Below are positions 7,791-16,677 of a DNA stretch of 64,000 nt, in pieces (the first letter of the stretch is position 1; each line of letters opens with the position of its first letter). The notes under the pieces are model-generated. The model did no database searches, was not told the DNA's origin, and was given only the letters and a program-made list of their open reading frames with translations. This stretch comes from Paenibacillus radicis (ex Xue et al. 2023). GTDB taxonomy: Bacteria > Bacillota > Bacilli > Paenibacillales > NBRC-103111. The stretch is taken from assembly GCF_024722015.1 (NCBI RefSeq), contig NZ_JANQBD010000005.1, forward strand, positions 268,376 through 332,375, given 5' to 3'. Both the position numbers and the translations under genes were made by a program.

Positions 7791-7848
7791 GGGTTCGACT
7801 GACCGCCATGCAATGCCGCAATGCGCACCTGGGATTCTCGCGCGTTGG
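7791..7848 (-). repeat. Dispersed palindromic repeat, degenerate copy
   Basis: This segment matches, in the opposite orientation, the palindromic element at about 17490-17565. Shared blocks in order are GACCGCCATGCAA, GCCGCAA, GGGATTC and GCGCGTTG with a few substitutions. The second arm of the palindrome is not preserved here. It begins 24 bases after the cbiD stop codon. Confidence 0.7.
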
Positions 7849-7955
7849 AAAATACTCCTGGGCTGGTTATAAGAGACCTGCTTGAGCTGGTGAGGGATTG
7901 GAACAGTCGGCGAGGTGATTTATGATGGGAATTTTTGGGTGCTGCTCGGAATCGG

Positions 7956-7996
7956 AAAAGTAACAGGAATAAAAGTAACAGAAAAAAAAGTAACAG
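7956..7996 (+). repeat. Three 15-bp direct repeats
   Basis: AAAAGTAACAG occurs at 7956, 7971 and 7986, exactly 15 bases apart, each followed by a purine-rich spacer. The third copy runs into the left arm of the inverted repeat that starts at 7991. Confidence 0.8.
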
Positions 7997-8175
7997 GAAA
8001 ACCTCCTGCTATTTCAGATAGATTTCCCATAGATAGAAGATTAGCTGGAAAACGTCCTGGTAATTTTCTACTTTTATAGAGAAATGACTGAAATTGATGC
8101 AATTAGAGGGAGCTTTTCCAGCTAAACAGATAATGAAGCGTAAAACAGCTGAAATAGCTGCATGTTTTCCTGTTA
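7991..8175. repeat. Nested inverted repeat between cbiD and cbiET
   Basis: Outer arms 7991-8017 and 8149-8175 match in 24 of 27 positions (TAACAGGAAAAC...GCTATTTCAG). Inner arms 8041-8052 and 8114-8125 match perfectly (TTAGCTGGAAAA). The spacers between outer and inner arms are 23 bases on both sides, so the whole forms one long imperfect palindrome. No reading frame of note is inside. It could be a miniature element or a structured mRNA segment of the operon. Confidence 0.8.
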
Positions 8176-8251
8176 ATTTGTCTGAGATCGGTGTCCGGGA
8201 TCGGTCATAAAGCGATAAAGTGTTTGTAGTGGATTGGGGGGAATGGACAGG

Positions 8252-9565
8252 ATGAATCAACAGTACGTGCCGGGTGGTGGCAAGGCAAGTAACAGTAAGC
8301 CAAAGGTCATAGGCATCGGAGATAACGGCCGAGACAGCTTGCTGCCGCTGTATCTCGATTGGATAGCACAAAGCGAGGTGCTTGTAGGCGGGGAGCGTCA
8401 GCTCGAATTTTTTCCTGAGTATCAGGGAGAGAAGGTAGTGCTGAAGGGCGGCTTGAAAGAGCTCGCATCCCAACTAAAGGCAGGAGCGGAGCAGGGGCGA
8501 AGAACGGTTGTGTTAGCTTCAGGTGATCCGTTATTTTATGGAATAGGCGGGTATTTGAGCTCCAAGCTTGAGGTTGAAGTGTACCCTAATTTGAGCTCGA
8601 TTCAATTGGCTTTTGCACGTATGGGTGAAAGCTGGCAGGATGCTGAGCTCATCAGTGTTCATGGGCGAAGCATCAAGGGGCTGGCTCAGCGTATAGATGG
8701 GAAACGGAAGGTAGCTTTATTAACCGACGACACTAATAATCCTGCGGCTATTGCAGCTTATTTGCTTTCTTTTGGGATGACGGAATATGAGGTTTTTGTT
8801 GCAGAAAATTTGGATGGTTCTGAAGAACGCACCGGCTGGTACGGATTGCAGGAGCTGGCAGCCATGGCAGCGGGGGCCTTCTCCTCATTAAATGTGGTCA
8901 TTCTTAAACATAAAGCCGATGCAGCCTCCACGCTGCCAGATTGGCCGCTTGGGATTGATGACGAGCTGTTTGCGCAGCGCAAGCCGGATAAAGGCTTAAT
9001 CACGAAAAAAGAAATCCGTGTGCTGAGTATTGCGCAGCTGGGGCTTCGGCCGAATAGTATCGTATGGGACATCGGCACCTGCACAGGCTCGGTTGCTATT
9101 GAGGCAGCGAGAATTGCGCGTCAGGGTGAAGTGTATGCCATTGAGAAAAATGAAGGCGACCTACAAAATTGCTTGGAAAATATGCATCGTTTTCGTACGG
9201 ATATCACAGCTGTTCAGGGGCGTGCACCTCAAGGGCTGGAAGCTTTTCCAGACCCGAATGCCGTGTTCATTGGCGGCAGCGGAGGGGAAATGAAAGAGCT
9301 GCTTCACGTATGCTGCAGTCGATTGCAGCCTGGCGGCAGAATTGTGCTGAATGCGGCAACTATAGAAAATTTATATGAAGCAAACCGGACGTTCGCTGAG
9401 GAAGGCTTTGCTACAAGCATTACTTTGGCGCAAATATCGCGCAGCAAACCTATTTTGGATATGACCCGATTCGAAGGCTTGAATCCTATTTATATTATAA
9501 CGGCACAGCATAAAAAGCCCGACAGCAGTACGACTGGGGAAAAGGAGACTAAAGCAGGTGAGTAA
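8252..9565 (+). CDS. cbiET: CbiET (CobL-type): cobalt-precorrin-7 C5-methyltransferase / C15-methyltransferase-decarboxylase
   Basis: A 437-residue fusion. The N-terminal CbiE part (about residues 15-215: [36 protein letters not shown]) methylates C5. The C-terminal CbiT part (about 235-425: [16 protein letters not shown], the class I S-adenosylmethionine site) methylates C15 and removes the acetate side-chain carboxyl. The ATG at 8252 is chosen because GGGGGGA ends nine bases upstream; earlier in-frame TTG 8234 and ATG 8243 overlap or touch that site. A 485-base gap with repeats separates it from cbiD; the stop overlaps the cbiL start by eight bases. Confidence 0.93.
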   Translation: MNQQYVPGGGKASNSKPKVIGIGDNGRDSLLPLYLDWIAQSEVLVGGERQLEFFPEYQGEKVVLKGGLKELASQLKAGAEQGRRTVVLASGDPLFYGIGGYLSSKLEVEVYPNLSSIQLAFARMGESWQDAELISVHGRSIKGLAQRIDGKRKVALLTDDTNNPAAIAAYLLSFGMTEYEVFVAENLDGSEERTGWYGLQELAAMAAGAFSSLNVVILKHKADAASTLPDWPLGIDDELFAQRKPDKGLITKKEIRVLSIAQLGLRPNSIVWDIGTCTGSVAIEAARIARQGEVYAIEKNEGDLQNCLENMHRFRTDITAVQGRAPQGLEAFPDPNAVFIGGSGGEMKELLHVCCSRLQPGGRIVLNAATIENLYEANRTFAEEGFATSITLAQISRSKPILDMTRFEGLNPIYIITAQHKKPDSSTTGEKETKAGE

Positions 9566-10268
9566 TTTAGGTGTTTTATATGGTTTGGGCGTTGGTCCAG
9601 GCGACCCGGAATTGATTACTGTCAAAGCTTTTAGAATTTTGAAGGAATCGCCAGTGATTGCCTACCCTCGCAAAAAAAAGGGAGCCAAGAGCTACGCGCT
9701 CGCTATTACGGAGCTTTATGTAAATACGGAAGAAAAGACAATGATCGGACTGACCTTCCCGATGACCAGAGATCGCGAAGCCTTGGAGATGCAGTGGAAT
9801 AAGACAGTGGATTCCGTCTGGGAGCATATTCGGCAGGGGAAGAACGTTGCTTTTGTAACCGAAGGCGATCCGATGATATACAGCACATTTATTCATTTGA
9901 TGCGGCTTATGAAGGAGCGTCATCCGGAGGTGGATATAATTTCCATACCGGGTATCTCCTCGATCAATGCGTCTGCATCCCGTTTGGGCATCCCGATGGC
10001 TGATGGCGATGAGCAGATTGCCATTGTCCCTGCAACGGATGATTATGACACGATGCGGCATGCGATTGAGTCTCATGATTGTATTGTTTTCATCAAGGTA
10101 GCCAAGGTAATCGATCTGATGATACGGGTGCTAAGTGATCTTGGTTTGGTGGACAAAGCAGCGGTGCTGACGAAGGTTACCTCCTCGGAGGAAGAGATTT
10201 GGCGCAATATTATGGAGCTTAAGGGTCGTGAGCTGGAATATCTTACGTTAATGGTGGTGAGAAAATAA
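9558..10268 (+). CDS. cbiL: CbiL: cobalt-factor II C20-methyltransferase
   Basis: This 236-residue tetrapyrrole methylase adds the C20 methyl group early in the pathway. Seen: the glycine-rich start [16 protein letters not shown], the second motif [15 protein letters not shown], and [15 protein letters not shown]. The GTG start overlaps the end of cbiET by eight bases, with GGAG about twelve bases upstream. The stop codon shares a base with the cbiF start (TAATG), so translation of the three genes is probably coupled. Confidence 0.94.
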   Translation: MSNLGVLYGLGVGPGDPELITVKAFRILKESPVIAYPRKKKGAKSYALAITELYVNTEEKTMIGLTFPMTRDREALEMQWNKTVDSVWEHIRQGKNVAFVTEGDPMIYSTFIHLMRLMKERHPEVDIISIPGISSINASASRLGIPMADGDEQIAIVPATDDYDTMRHAIESHDCIVFIKVAKVIDLMIRVLSDLGLVDKAAVLTKVTSSEEEIWRNIMELKGRELEYLTLMVVRK

Positions 10269-11044
10269 TGAAAATTTATATTATAGGTGCGGGTCCGGGG
10301 GATCCTGATTTGATTACGGTAAAAGGTCTTCGTATTTTGCAGGAGGCTGACGTTGTGTTGTATACGGATTCGTTGGTGAATGAGGAGCTGATCGCCAAGG
10401 CTAAACCTGAGGCTGAAATTTTGAAAAGCGCAGGGATGGATCTGGAGGAAATGGTCCGGGTGATGGTGGATCGCGTCAAGGAAGGCAAAATGGTGGCGAG
10501 AGTTCACACGGGGGATCCTGCTGTGTTCGGGGCGATCATGGAGCAGATTGCTCTTTTGAAAAAGGAAGGCATCGGCTACGAAATCATTCCAGGTGTGAGC
10601 TCGGTATTCGCCTCGGCAGCGGCTGTTGGTGCGGAGCTGACTATTCCGGAATTAACCCAGACGCTGATTCTAACCCGTGCGGAAGGCCGGACACCGGTAC
10701 CTGAGCTAGAGAAGCTGAAGGACCTGGCTGCGCATCACTGCACAATTGCGTTATTTCTAAGTGCAACCTTGACGAGGAAGGTTGTTACCGAGCTGACAGA
10801 TGCTGGATGGAGCGAGAATACGCCGGTTGCTGTCGTACAGCGGGCGACTTGGCCGGATCAGCTTATTATACGTACAACGCTTGCAAATCTCGAGAAAGAT
10901 ATGAAGGAGAACGGCATTCGCTCTCATGCTATGATTTTGGCAGGCTGGGCGCTTGATCCTGAAATTCACAGCAACGAGGAATACCGCTCCAAGCTGTATG
11001 ATAAGGAATTTACTCACCGCTTCCGCAGAGGGGTGAAACCATGA
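10268..11044 (+). CDS. cbiF: CbiF: cobalt-precorrin-4 C11-methyltransferase
   Basis: This 258-residue methylase adds the C11 methyl group. The first motif is IIGAGPGDPDLITVKGLRIL, followed by VLYTDSLVNEELI, VHTGDPAVFGAIMEQ and GVSSVFASAAAVGAEL, all characteristic of CbiF/CobM rather than CbiL. The ATG overlaps the cbiL stop, and the cbiG ATG overlaps its TGA. Length is normal. Confidence 0.95.
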   Translation: MKIYIIGAGPGDPDLITVKGLRILQEADVVLYTDSLVNEELIAKAKPEAEILKSAGMDLEEMVRVMVDRVKEGKMVARVHTGDPAVFGAIMEQIALLKKEGIGYEIIPGVSSVFASAAAVGAELTIPELTQTLILTRAEGRTPVPELEKLKDLAAHHCTIALFLSATLTRKVVTELTDAGWSENTPVAVVQRATWPDQLIIRTTLANLEKDMKENGIRSHAMILAGWALDPEIHSNEEYRSKLYDKEFTHRFRRGVKP

Positions 11045-12165
11045 TTACGCTGAGCGAAGGCGTCATGCCATCTATTGAACAACGCGGCGATTATGCGATT
11101 ATTGCTATTACCAAGCACGGTGTCGAGATGGCAAGAAAGCTGCAAAGCTCCTTCTCTCATTCGGATTTATATTATATGTCTAAATTCGAGCGTGGAGATG
11201 AAGCGGCTCGCGGCATTCAAATGTTCGAGGGAAGCGTGCGAATGTTATTTCCTGCGTTATTTCCATCTTATAAAGGTCTTATTATCATTATTTCATTGGG
11301 TGCGGTTATCCGTATGATTGCTCCTTTACTGGAGGATAAAAAGAAAGATCCCGGCATCGTAGTCATCGACGATAAAGGAGAGCATGTAATCAGCGTGTTG
11401 TCCGGACATTTGGGCGGTGCCAATGAGCTGACACGTGAGGTGGCAGCTGCCCTTGATGCCCGAGCGGTCATTACAACGGCTTCTGATGTGCAAGGGACCA
11501 TTGCCGTTGATTTGTTCGGACGCCGCTTCGGCTGGGTGTGGGAATCGGCGGATAAGCTGACTCCGGTTAGCGCATCCGTCGTCAACGAGGAGCAGGTTGC
11601 CGTCGTGCAGGAGTCAGGCGAAACCGGCTGGTGGCTTTATAATACGCCGCTGCCTGCGAATATCCATGTCTACGCATCGGTAGCCGAGGCGATTGCCTCA
11701 CAGCCGAAGGCAGCGCTAGTGGTCACACATCGGGTGCTGACCCCTGATGAGGAAGCGATCCTCGCCAACGGTGTGCTGTATCGGCCGAAGGTGCTTGCCC
11801 TTGGCGTAGGCTGCAACCGCGGTACATCCGCCGAGGAGATCGAAGCTGTGATTACGGAAACGCTGGCGGAGCTGAAGTTTTCGCTGAGCAGCGTGAAGGC
11901 GCTCTGCACAATCGACCTGAAAAAGGACGAGGAGGGTCTGCTCGCGGTCGTACAAAAGTATGGCTGGGTGTTCGAAACTTATACGCCGGAGCAGCTGAAC
12001 GAGGTGCCTATCGATGACCCATCAGAAACCGTGTATAAATTCACCGGTGCGTACGCGGTAAGTGAGCCCGCTGCAAAGCTTTACTCCGGTGTTTCAACGC
12101 TTGCGCTTGTTAAGAAAAAATCCGGCAATGTCACGGTTTCCGTTGCTGTCATTCCGTTTACTTAA
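11041..12165 (+). CDS. cbiG: CbiG: cobalt-precorrin-5A hydrolase
   Basis: CbiG opens the delta-lactone ring of cobalt-precorrin-5A and releases acetaldehyde; it is specific to the cobalt-early route. Family marks in this 374-residue protein are the central GHLGGANELTREVAAAL with TTASD (about residues 118-145), and the C-terminal CbiG domain starting near ALGVGCNRGTSAEEIE (about residue 255). The ATG overlaps the cbiF stop (ATGA) and has GAGGGGTGA just upstream. Confidence 0.95.
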   Translation: MITLSEGVMPSIEQRGDYAIIAITKHGVEMARKLQSSFSHSDLYYMSKFERGDEAARGIQMFEGSVRMLFPALFPSYKGLIIIISLGAVIRMIAPLLEDKKKDPGIVVIDDKGEHVISVLSGHLGGANELTREVAAALDARAVITTASDVQGTIAVDLFGRRFGWVWESADKLTPVSASVVNEEQVAVVQESGETGWWLYNTPLPANIHVYASVAEAIASQPKAALVVTHRVLTPDEEAILANGVLYRPKVLALGVGCNRGTSAEEIEAVITETLAELKFSLSSVKALCTIDLKKDEEGLLAVVQKYGWVFETYTPEQLNEVPIDDPSETVYKFTGAYAVSEPAAKLYSGVSTLALVKKKSGNVTVSVAVIPFT

Positions 12166-12239
12166 GGGAATAAGAAGCCGATTTATTGAATAAAGGGTAA
12201 AGGATATATCTTTAATTAAGCTCTTATAAGGAGAATCCA

Positions 12240-13640
12240 ATGACTGTAAGAAAAATGGTAATCGCCGGAACAGGCAGCGGTGTTGGTAAAACTACGCTGA
12301 CCATCGGGCTGATGGCAGCGCTTCGCAGTATGGGTCATCAGGTGCAGGGCTTCAAATGCGGGCCCGATTATATCGACCCGACTTACCATACTGCGGTTAC
12401 CGGCCGCATCTCACGCAATCTCGACAGCTATATGCTGTCTCACGATATAGTAAAAGAGCTGTACACGAGAGCCAGCCTTGATGCAGATATTTCGATAATT
12501 GAAGGCGTTATGGGCTTCTATGATGGTAAAAATCCGAAAACCAATGAAGGCAGTACGGCGGAAATCAGCATGCAGCTGGAGGCTCCTGTGCTGCTGGTGG
12601 TCAACTGCCAGAGCATGGCGCGGAGCGCCGCTGCTATTGTCAAAGGGTTCCAGGTACTGGAACCCCGCGCACGTATCGTTGGCGTCATAGCCAACCGATG
12701 CGGAAGTGAAAGCCACTTCCGCATCGTCCGCGACGCCATAGAGCAGGAATGTGGAATCCCTGTAGTGGGATTCCTGCTGCGCAATGACGACATCCAGATG
12801 CCCGAGCGGCATCTGGGTCTTGTCCCATCGGTGGAACGCGGAGAGCTGCAGCCGTTCTTTGATCGGCTGTCTGCGCTTATCACCGCTACTATCGATGTGC
12901 AGCGAATCTGGGAGCTGGCGGAATCCCCAGCCGTTAGTCTGCCTGATGTAGATGCAGGCAGCTCCAGCTTGTTCCGTCATCGGGGCAGTCAGGCAATCAA
13001 GATTGCCATAGCGAAAGATTCAGCTTTCAATTTCTATTATCAAGAAAATATTGAATTGTTGGAAGCGTACGGCGCTGAATGTGTCTTTTTCTCTCCATTA
13101 GCCGGAGAATCACTGCCCGAAGGCGTTCATGGCCTATACTTAGGCGGCGGCTTTCCTGAGGAATTTGCTGATCGTTTAACAGCAGATGAAACCGTCAAGG
13201 AGTCGATCCGCAGCGCAATCCAGCGAGGGCTTCCAACACTAGCCGAATGCGGCGGCTTCATGTACCTCACGGAAGCTATCGAGGACACCAAGGGTCAGAG
13301 CTTCCCCATGCTGGGAATTGTCCCTGGCTTTGTGCGAATGCAGTCCAAATTAGCGGCACTTGGATATCGTGATATCACCGGCACGGAAGGAAACTTCCTG
13401 CTGGGGCCAGCAGATAAAGCAAAAGGGCATGAGTTTCACTACTCCACTTATCATCCGCTGCCAAATACCGAGAATCCATATGCCTATGAGACTAAGGGAA
13501 TGCGTGGAGCTAAGCAGGAAGGCTACCGCAATGAACAAGGCAATCTTATAGCGGGCTATACGCATATTCATTTTGCCTCGGAGCCTGAGCTGGTGCAGCG
13601 ATGGGTTACTAAATGTCTGGACTACAAAGCGAATCGTTAA
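12240..13640 (+). CDS. cbiA: CbiA: cobyrinate a,c-diamide synthase
   Basis: This 466-residue enzyme amidates the a and c side chains with glutamine and ATP. The N-terminal domain (about 1-200) is a P-loop dethiobiotin-synthetase-like fold with Walker A GTGSGVGKTT. The C-terminal class I glutamine amidotransferase domain (about 255-460) has LGGGFPEEFA, the nucleophile Cys in LAECGGFMYL and the active-site His in TGYTHIHFASE-type context near the end (GYTHIHFAS). A 74-base gap separates it from cbiG and a good AAGGAG site precedes the ATG. Confidence 0.95.
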   Translation: MTVRKMVIAGTGSGVGKTTLTIGLMAALRSMGHQVQGFKCGPDYIDPTYHTAVTGRISRNLDSYMLSHDIVKELYTRASLDADISIIEGVMGFYDGKNPKTNEGSTAEISMQLEAPVLLVVNCQSMARSAAAIVKGFQVLEPRARIVGVIANRCGSESHFRIVRDAIEQECGIPVVGFLLRNDDIQMPERHLGLVPSVERGELQPFFDRLSALITATIDVQRIWELAESPAVSLPDVDAGSSSLFRHRGSQAIKIAIAKDSAFNFYYQENIELLEAYGAECVFFSPLAGESLPEGVHGLYLGGGFPEEFADRLTADETVKESIRSAIQRGLPTLAECGGFMYLTEAIEDTKGQSFPMLGIVPGFVRMQSKLAALGYRDITGTEGNFLLGPADKAKGHEFHYSTYHPLPNTENPYAYETKGMRGAKQEGYRNEQGNLIAGYTHIHFASEPELVQRWVTKCLDYKANR

Positions 13641-13669
13641 ATCTTTTATACAAAAAGGAGTTATAGCCC

Positions 13670-14227
13670 ATGTCTGTTATAAAAATTTTGCAGCAGCGCA
13701 GAGCTGTCAGAAATGTTCAGCCGGTTGAAGTAGAAGAGGAGAAAATTCATGCTCTTCTTGAAGCGGCTACACTTGCGCCGAACGATCGACTTCGTGAGCC
13801 TTGGCATTTTTATATCATCCGTGGAGATTCGAAGCTTCGTTACGAAGCTCTGGCATTACAATATTTGGAGGAACGTTTCCCTACAAAACCGAATCTGGTG
13901 AAGGAATCGTTGAAGGTGTTAACGGCTACGCCTTTGGTTATTGTGGTTACCTCGGATGTTATTCCGAATGACAGTGCCTCATCCAAGGATAATGAGTATG
14001 CCACAGCTTGTGCGATTCATTCGATGTGGCTCGCTGCAGGAGAGCTGGGGCTTGGGCTCGTATGGAGAACCCGTGGAATAGGTCTTGTTCATGATGAACG
14101 TATGCATCAGTTTATCGGCTCGCCTGAAAATAAGCAGGTAGTGGGTACTCTGTTTATCGGCTATCCGGCTGATGAAGCAGCAGCCACTGCCAGAACACCT
14201 CATCGTGATAAAATGACTTTTTTATAA
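13670..14227 (+). CDS. Nitroreductase-family flavoprotein at the end of the cobalamin operon
   Basis: The 185-residue product belongs to the FMN-dependent nitroreductase fold; QQRRAVRNVQP near the start and the late block HSMWLAAGELGLGLVWRT are typical, and the short length resembles YdjA-type members. It is 29 bases after cbiA with AAAAAGGAG before the ATG, so it is cotranscribed. Its place in the operon makes a role in cobalamin synthesis plausible: reduction of cob(II)yrinate a,c-diamide before adenosylation, or a BluB-like role in lower-ligand synthesis. BluB proteins are usually longer, so the second is less likely. The exact substrate cannot be read from the sequence. Confidence 0.85.
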   Translation: MSVIKILQQRRAVRNVQPVEVEEEKIHALLEAATLAPNDRLREPWHFYIIRGDSKLRYEALALQYLEERFPTKPNLVKESLKVLTATPLVIVVTSDVIPNDSASSKDNEYATACAIHSMWLAAGELGLGLVWRTRGIGLVHDERMHQFIGSPENKQVVGTLFIGYPADEAAATARTPHRDKMTFL

Positions 14228-14260
14228 TATTAAAGTATAAGTTTGAACCGGAGGTTCACC

Positions 14261-14322
14261 TTTCTAATATTGCAAGAAAAGCAACCGATAAGACACGAAT
14301 GTATCTTCTTCAAGAGAGCTTC
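14261..14322 (+). repeat. Dispersed intergenic repeat, copy 1
   Basis: TCTAATATTGCAAGAAAA recurs at 63128-63145, and GACACGAA-GTATCTTC followed by TC-AG-GAGC recurs at 22177-22204. It lies just after the nitroreductase gene and before the terminator. Confidence 0.65.
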
Positions 14323-14360
14323 GAATAAAAGCTTTTCTTATAATACTTCCAATCGATCCA

Positions 14361-14397
14361 GAAAGAGGAGCAGGCAAGAAACCTGTCCCTCTTTTTT
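14361..14397 (+). terminator. Terminator of the cobalamin operon
   Basis: AAAGAGG-A-GCAGG and CCTGT-C-CCTCTTTTTT form a stem with a short loop and a T-run. The A-run on the other side may let it also stop transcription of the convergent kinase gene. Confidence 0.8.
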
Positions 14398-14418
14398 CTA
14401 TTGTGCTCCCCTTCAGCA

Positions 14419-16677
14419 TTACAGCGGCAAGCGAATCTCCACGCAGGTTCCCTTCCCAAGCTCGCTTTGAATCAGGAGACTCCCCTTATGATTGGCAATA
14501 ATACGTTGACTAACCATGAGTCCCAGGCCATTGCCGGATTCTTTATTTGTAAAGAAGGGCTCGCCCAGCCGTGGAAGATCTTCCTCTGAGATGCCGTGGC
14601 CTTGATCGATGATACGGACAATAATGCTGCCCTCAGGGTTGTATTCGATATGAATGAGGAGTTTTCCACCATCCGGCATGGCTTCCATACCATTCTTAAG
14701 CACATTCACAAAAACTTGCTTTAACTGATTGGGCTCACAGAAGATATTGGGAATGTCCTCCTCTACTTGCATTTCGATTTGTACATTATTCATATTGGCT
14801 TGTGAATCCAGCAAAAGAACAATATCTCGTAAGATAGCCTGAACATCGCCCAGCTCAAACAAGCTGGCTTGAGGCTTGGACAAAACTAAAAACTCGCTGA
14901 CAATAAAATTAATTCGATCCAGCTCCGACAGCATAATATCGAGATGGCTGGTCGCGAGCGGCCCTCTGTTTTTTTGCAGCTGGACGAAACCTCTTATCGT
15001 CGTTAACGGGTTGCGAATCTCGTGGGCAACACCGGCCGCGAGCTGGCCGACAACGGAAAGCTTTTCTGATTTGCGCAGCAGCTCTTCTGTTTGTTTACGC
15101 AAAGTAATGTTTCTTGAGATCGAAGCAATGGCAACAATGTCCCCTTGTCCATTACGGATCGGAGATATGGTGGTGCTGACATCGATATATCTTCCGTCTT
15201 TCGTGCTGCGAACCGTTTCGTAATCCGCGATGGGTTCACCTAGCAGGATGGATTGACGTATGCGTTCGAACTCATGTTCATAGCTTGGGGGGATATGCTC
15301 GATTTGTTTGCCAACGGTGTCCTCCTCGCTCCAACCGAATATCGTCTCGAACGCTTTGTTAGTTAGTAGCACATTCCCTTGTAAATCCATCACGTGAATG
15401 GCATCTGAGGTGTGGTTGACGAACGATTCCAGATACTCTTTGGTCTCCTGCAGCTCTATGGCTGTATCCTTTAACTGTTGGGTATACGTGCTTAAATTAG
15501 TGGACATCGTGTTAATCTTTGAAGCCAGCTGACCTAGCTCATCATCGCTGTGAACCGTCATTTGGGTACCGAAATTACCTGAGGACACTTCCGTCACCTT
15601 GCGGATGATTTGATTTAAGGACCGCAGCATAAAGCCTGCTATGAAGTAACTTGCTACCATAGTAATTAGAATAAGCCCCACAGAAATACTGATATGCAGC
15701 AGCAGTTGTTTATCCAGTACATGGGTGATAGCCCCTTGGTCAAATGTGATTCCAATAACGTAGGGCTTGATTCCGTTTATAGGAATAAAGCTTTTGATAA
15801 CCTGTCTGTTGTTAATAGTCTCATTGATTGTAAATATGCTGCCGGATTGCGTAGCTTGCTTGATTTGATTGAGATCATTTTCATGTTGGAAGGTGTATTG
15901 TCCGAATATAACATCGCGAACATCCAGATTGTAGACAGGGATACCGTTTTTAATTTTAATAATAGGTTTTTGGCCAAAAAATTGCGGATCGAACCCGGTA
16001 ATCTCCAGAATATTGCTGTTATCCTGAAGCATGGTATGCAAAAAAGCATCTGTCCCAAAGCTCTTCTCGAATTGCAGGAGCATTTGAGCATTTAAATAGG
16101 GATTAATCATATAATTCGTAGTTCCATCGTAATAGTAGCCCCACTTATTTATAACGGAAGGATCGGTAGTAGCAAAGTTAATGGGGCCTGACCAGTAATG
16201 TGGCAGTTTTTGACCATAAGGAATTGAGACGTTCCCTTCAGTAAAGAGCTGCCCAAAAGCTGTATACCAGTAATCCCAGGTTTTGGAGCTGATGTTGACT
16301 TCCTTTGGATTGGATGATTTAAGAGCCAGTATATCGTTGTCAAGCTGCTTCCAGAGAGTAATATGATCGATCCCCAAGGCTTGGCTAAGTTGAACCAGCT
16401 GGTCGTTGGTCACCTTGTTAATATCCGGGTCTAATTTGTTCTGCGCCGCAATCGCTGCCATCCGAAGTTTATCTCCGACCATATCTTCAAGAAGTTGCTT
16501 CCCTTTCTGAGAAACCTCTATTTTGGCTCCAATTTGCTTGGCAATGGCGGCCATTTGACGCTCTGCATTGGCTTGCAGCTCAGTGCGGGAGGAGTAGTAA
16601 TAAATAGATATATTTAAAGATAATATAATAGCTACGATGAAGGAGATCCACAAAGATAGTTTCGTTTTGATAGACAC
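14419..16677 (-). CDS. Membrane sensor histidine kinase (extracellular sensor, HAMP, PAS, HisKA, HATPase)
   Basis: A 752-residue kinase with a first membrane segment at about residues 5-30, an extracellular sensory domain to about 320, a second membrane segment, HAMP (about 345-400), PAS (about 415-530: SDAIHVMDLQGNVLLTNKAF), a HisKA domain with the phosphorylated His in AAGVAHEIRNPLTT, and an ATPase domain (FVNVLKNGMEAMPDGG, GHGISEEDLPRLGEPFFTNK, NGLGLMVSQRI). The GTG at 16677 has GGGGAG nine bases upstream; the GTG ten codons earlier lacks this. The kinase half resembles Bacillus KinA-E sporulation kinases. No response regulator is adjacent, so it is an orphan that could feed Spo0F; that role is inference. 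Confidence 0.9.
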   Translation of the reverse strand: MSIKTKLSLWISFIVAIILSLNISIYYYSSRTELQANAERQMAAIAKQIGAKIEVSQKGKQLLEDMVGDKLRMAAIAAQNKLDPDINKVTNDQLVQLSQALGIDHITLWKQLDNDILALKSSNPKEVNISSKTWDYWYTAFGQLFTEGNVSIPYGQKLPHYWSGPINFATTDPSVINKWGYYYDGTTNYMINPYLNAQMLLQFEKSFGTDAFLHTMLQDNSNILEITGFDPQFFGQKPIIKIKNGIPVYNLDVRDVIFGQYTFQHENDLNQIKQATQSGSIFTINETINNRQVIKSFIPINGIKPYVIGITFDQGAITHVLDKQLLLHISISVGLILITMVASYFIAGFMLRSLNQIIRKVTEVSSGNFGTQMTVHSDDELGQLASKINTMSTNLSTYTQQLKDTAIELQETKEYLESFVNHTSDAIHVMDLQGNVLLTNKAFETIFGWSEEDTVGKQIEHIPPSYEHEFERIRQSILLGEPIADYETVRSTKDGRYIDVSTTISPIRNGQGDIVAIASISRNITLRKQTEELLRKSEKLSVVGQLAAGVAHEIRNPLTTIRGFVQLQKNRGPLATSHLDIMLSELDRINFIVSEFLVLSKPQASLFELGDVQAILRDIVLLLDSQANMNNVQIEMQVEEDIPNIFCEPNQLKQVFVNVLKNGMEAMPDGGKLLIHIEYNPEGSIIVRIIDQGHGISEEDLPRLGEPFFTNKESGNGLGLMVSQRIIANHKGSLLIQSELGKGTCVEIRLPL

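Noticed and set aside
7956..7996. CRISPR array
   Set aside because: The three repeats are only 11-15 bases with a 15-base period, there are no spacers of normal length and no cas genes.
7920..8102. Minus-strand 60-codon frame in the cbiD-cbiET gap
   Set aside because: It reads through the direct repeats and one arm of the inverted repeat (repeated PVTF residues) and has no start signal.
12411..12980. Minus-strand 189-codon frame opposite cbiA
   Set aside because: Shadow of a certain gene in another frame, with no family features.
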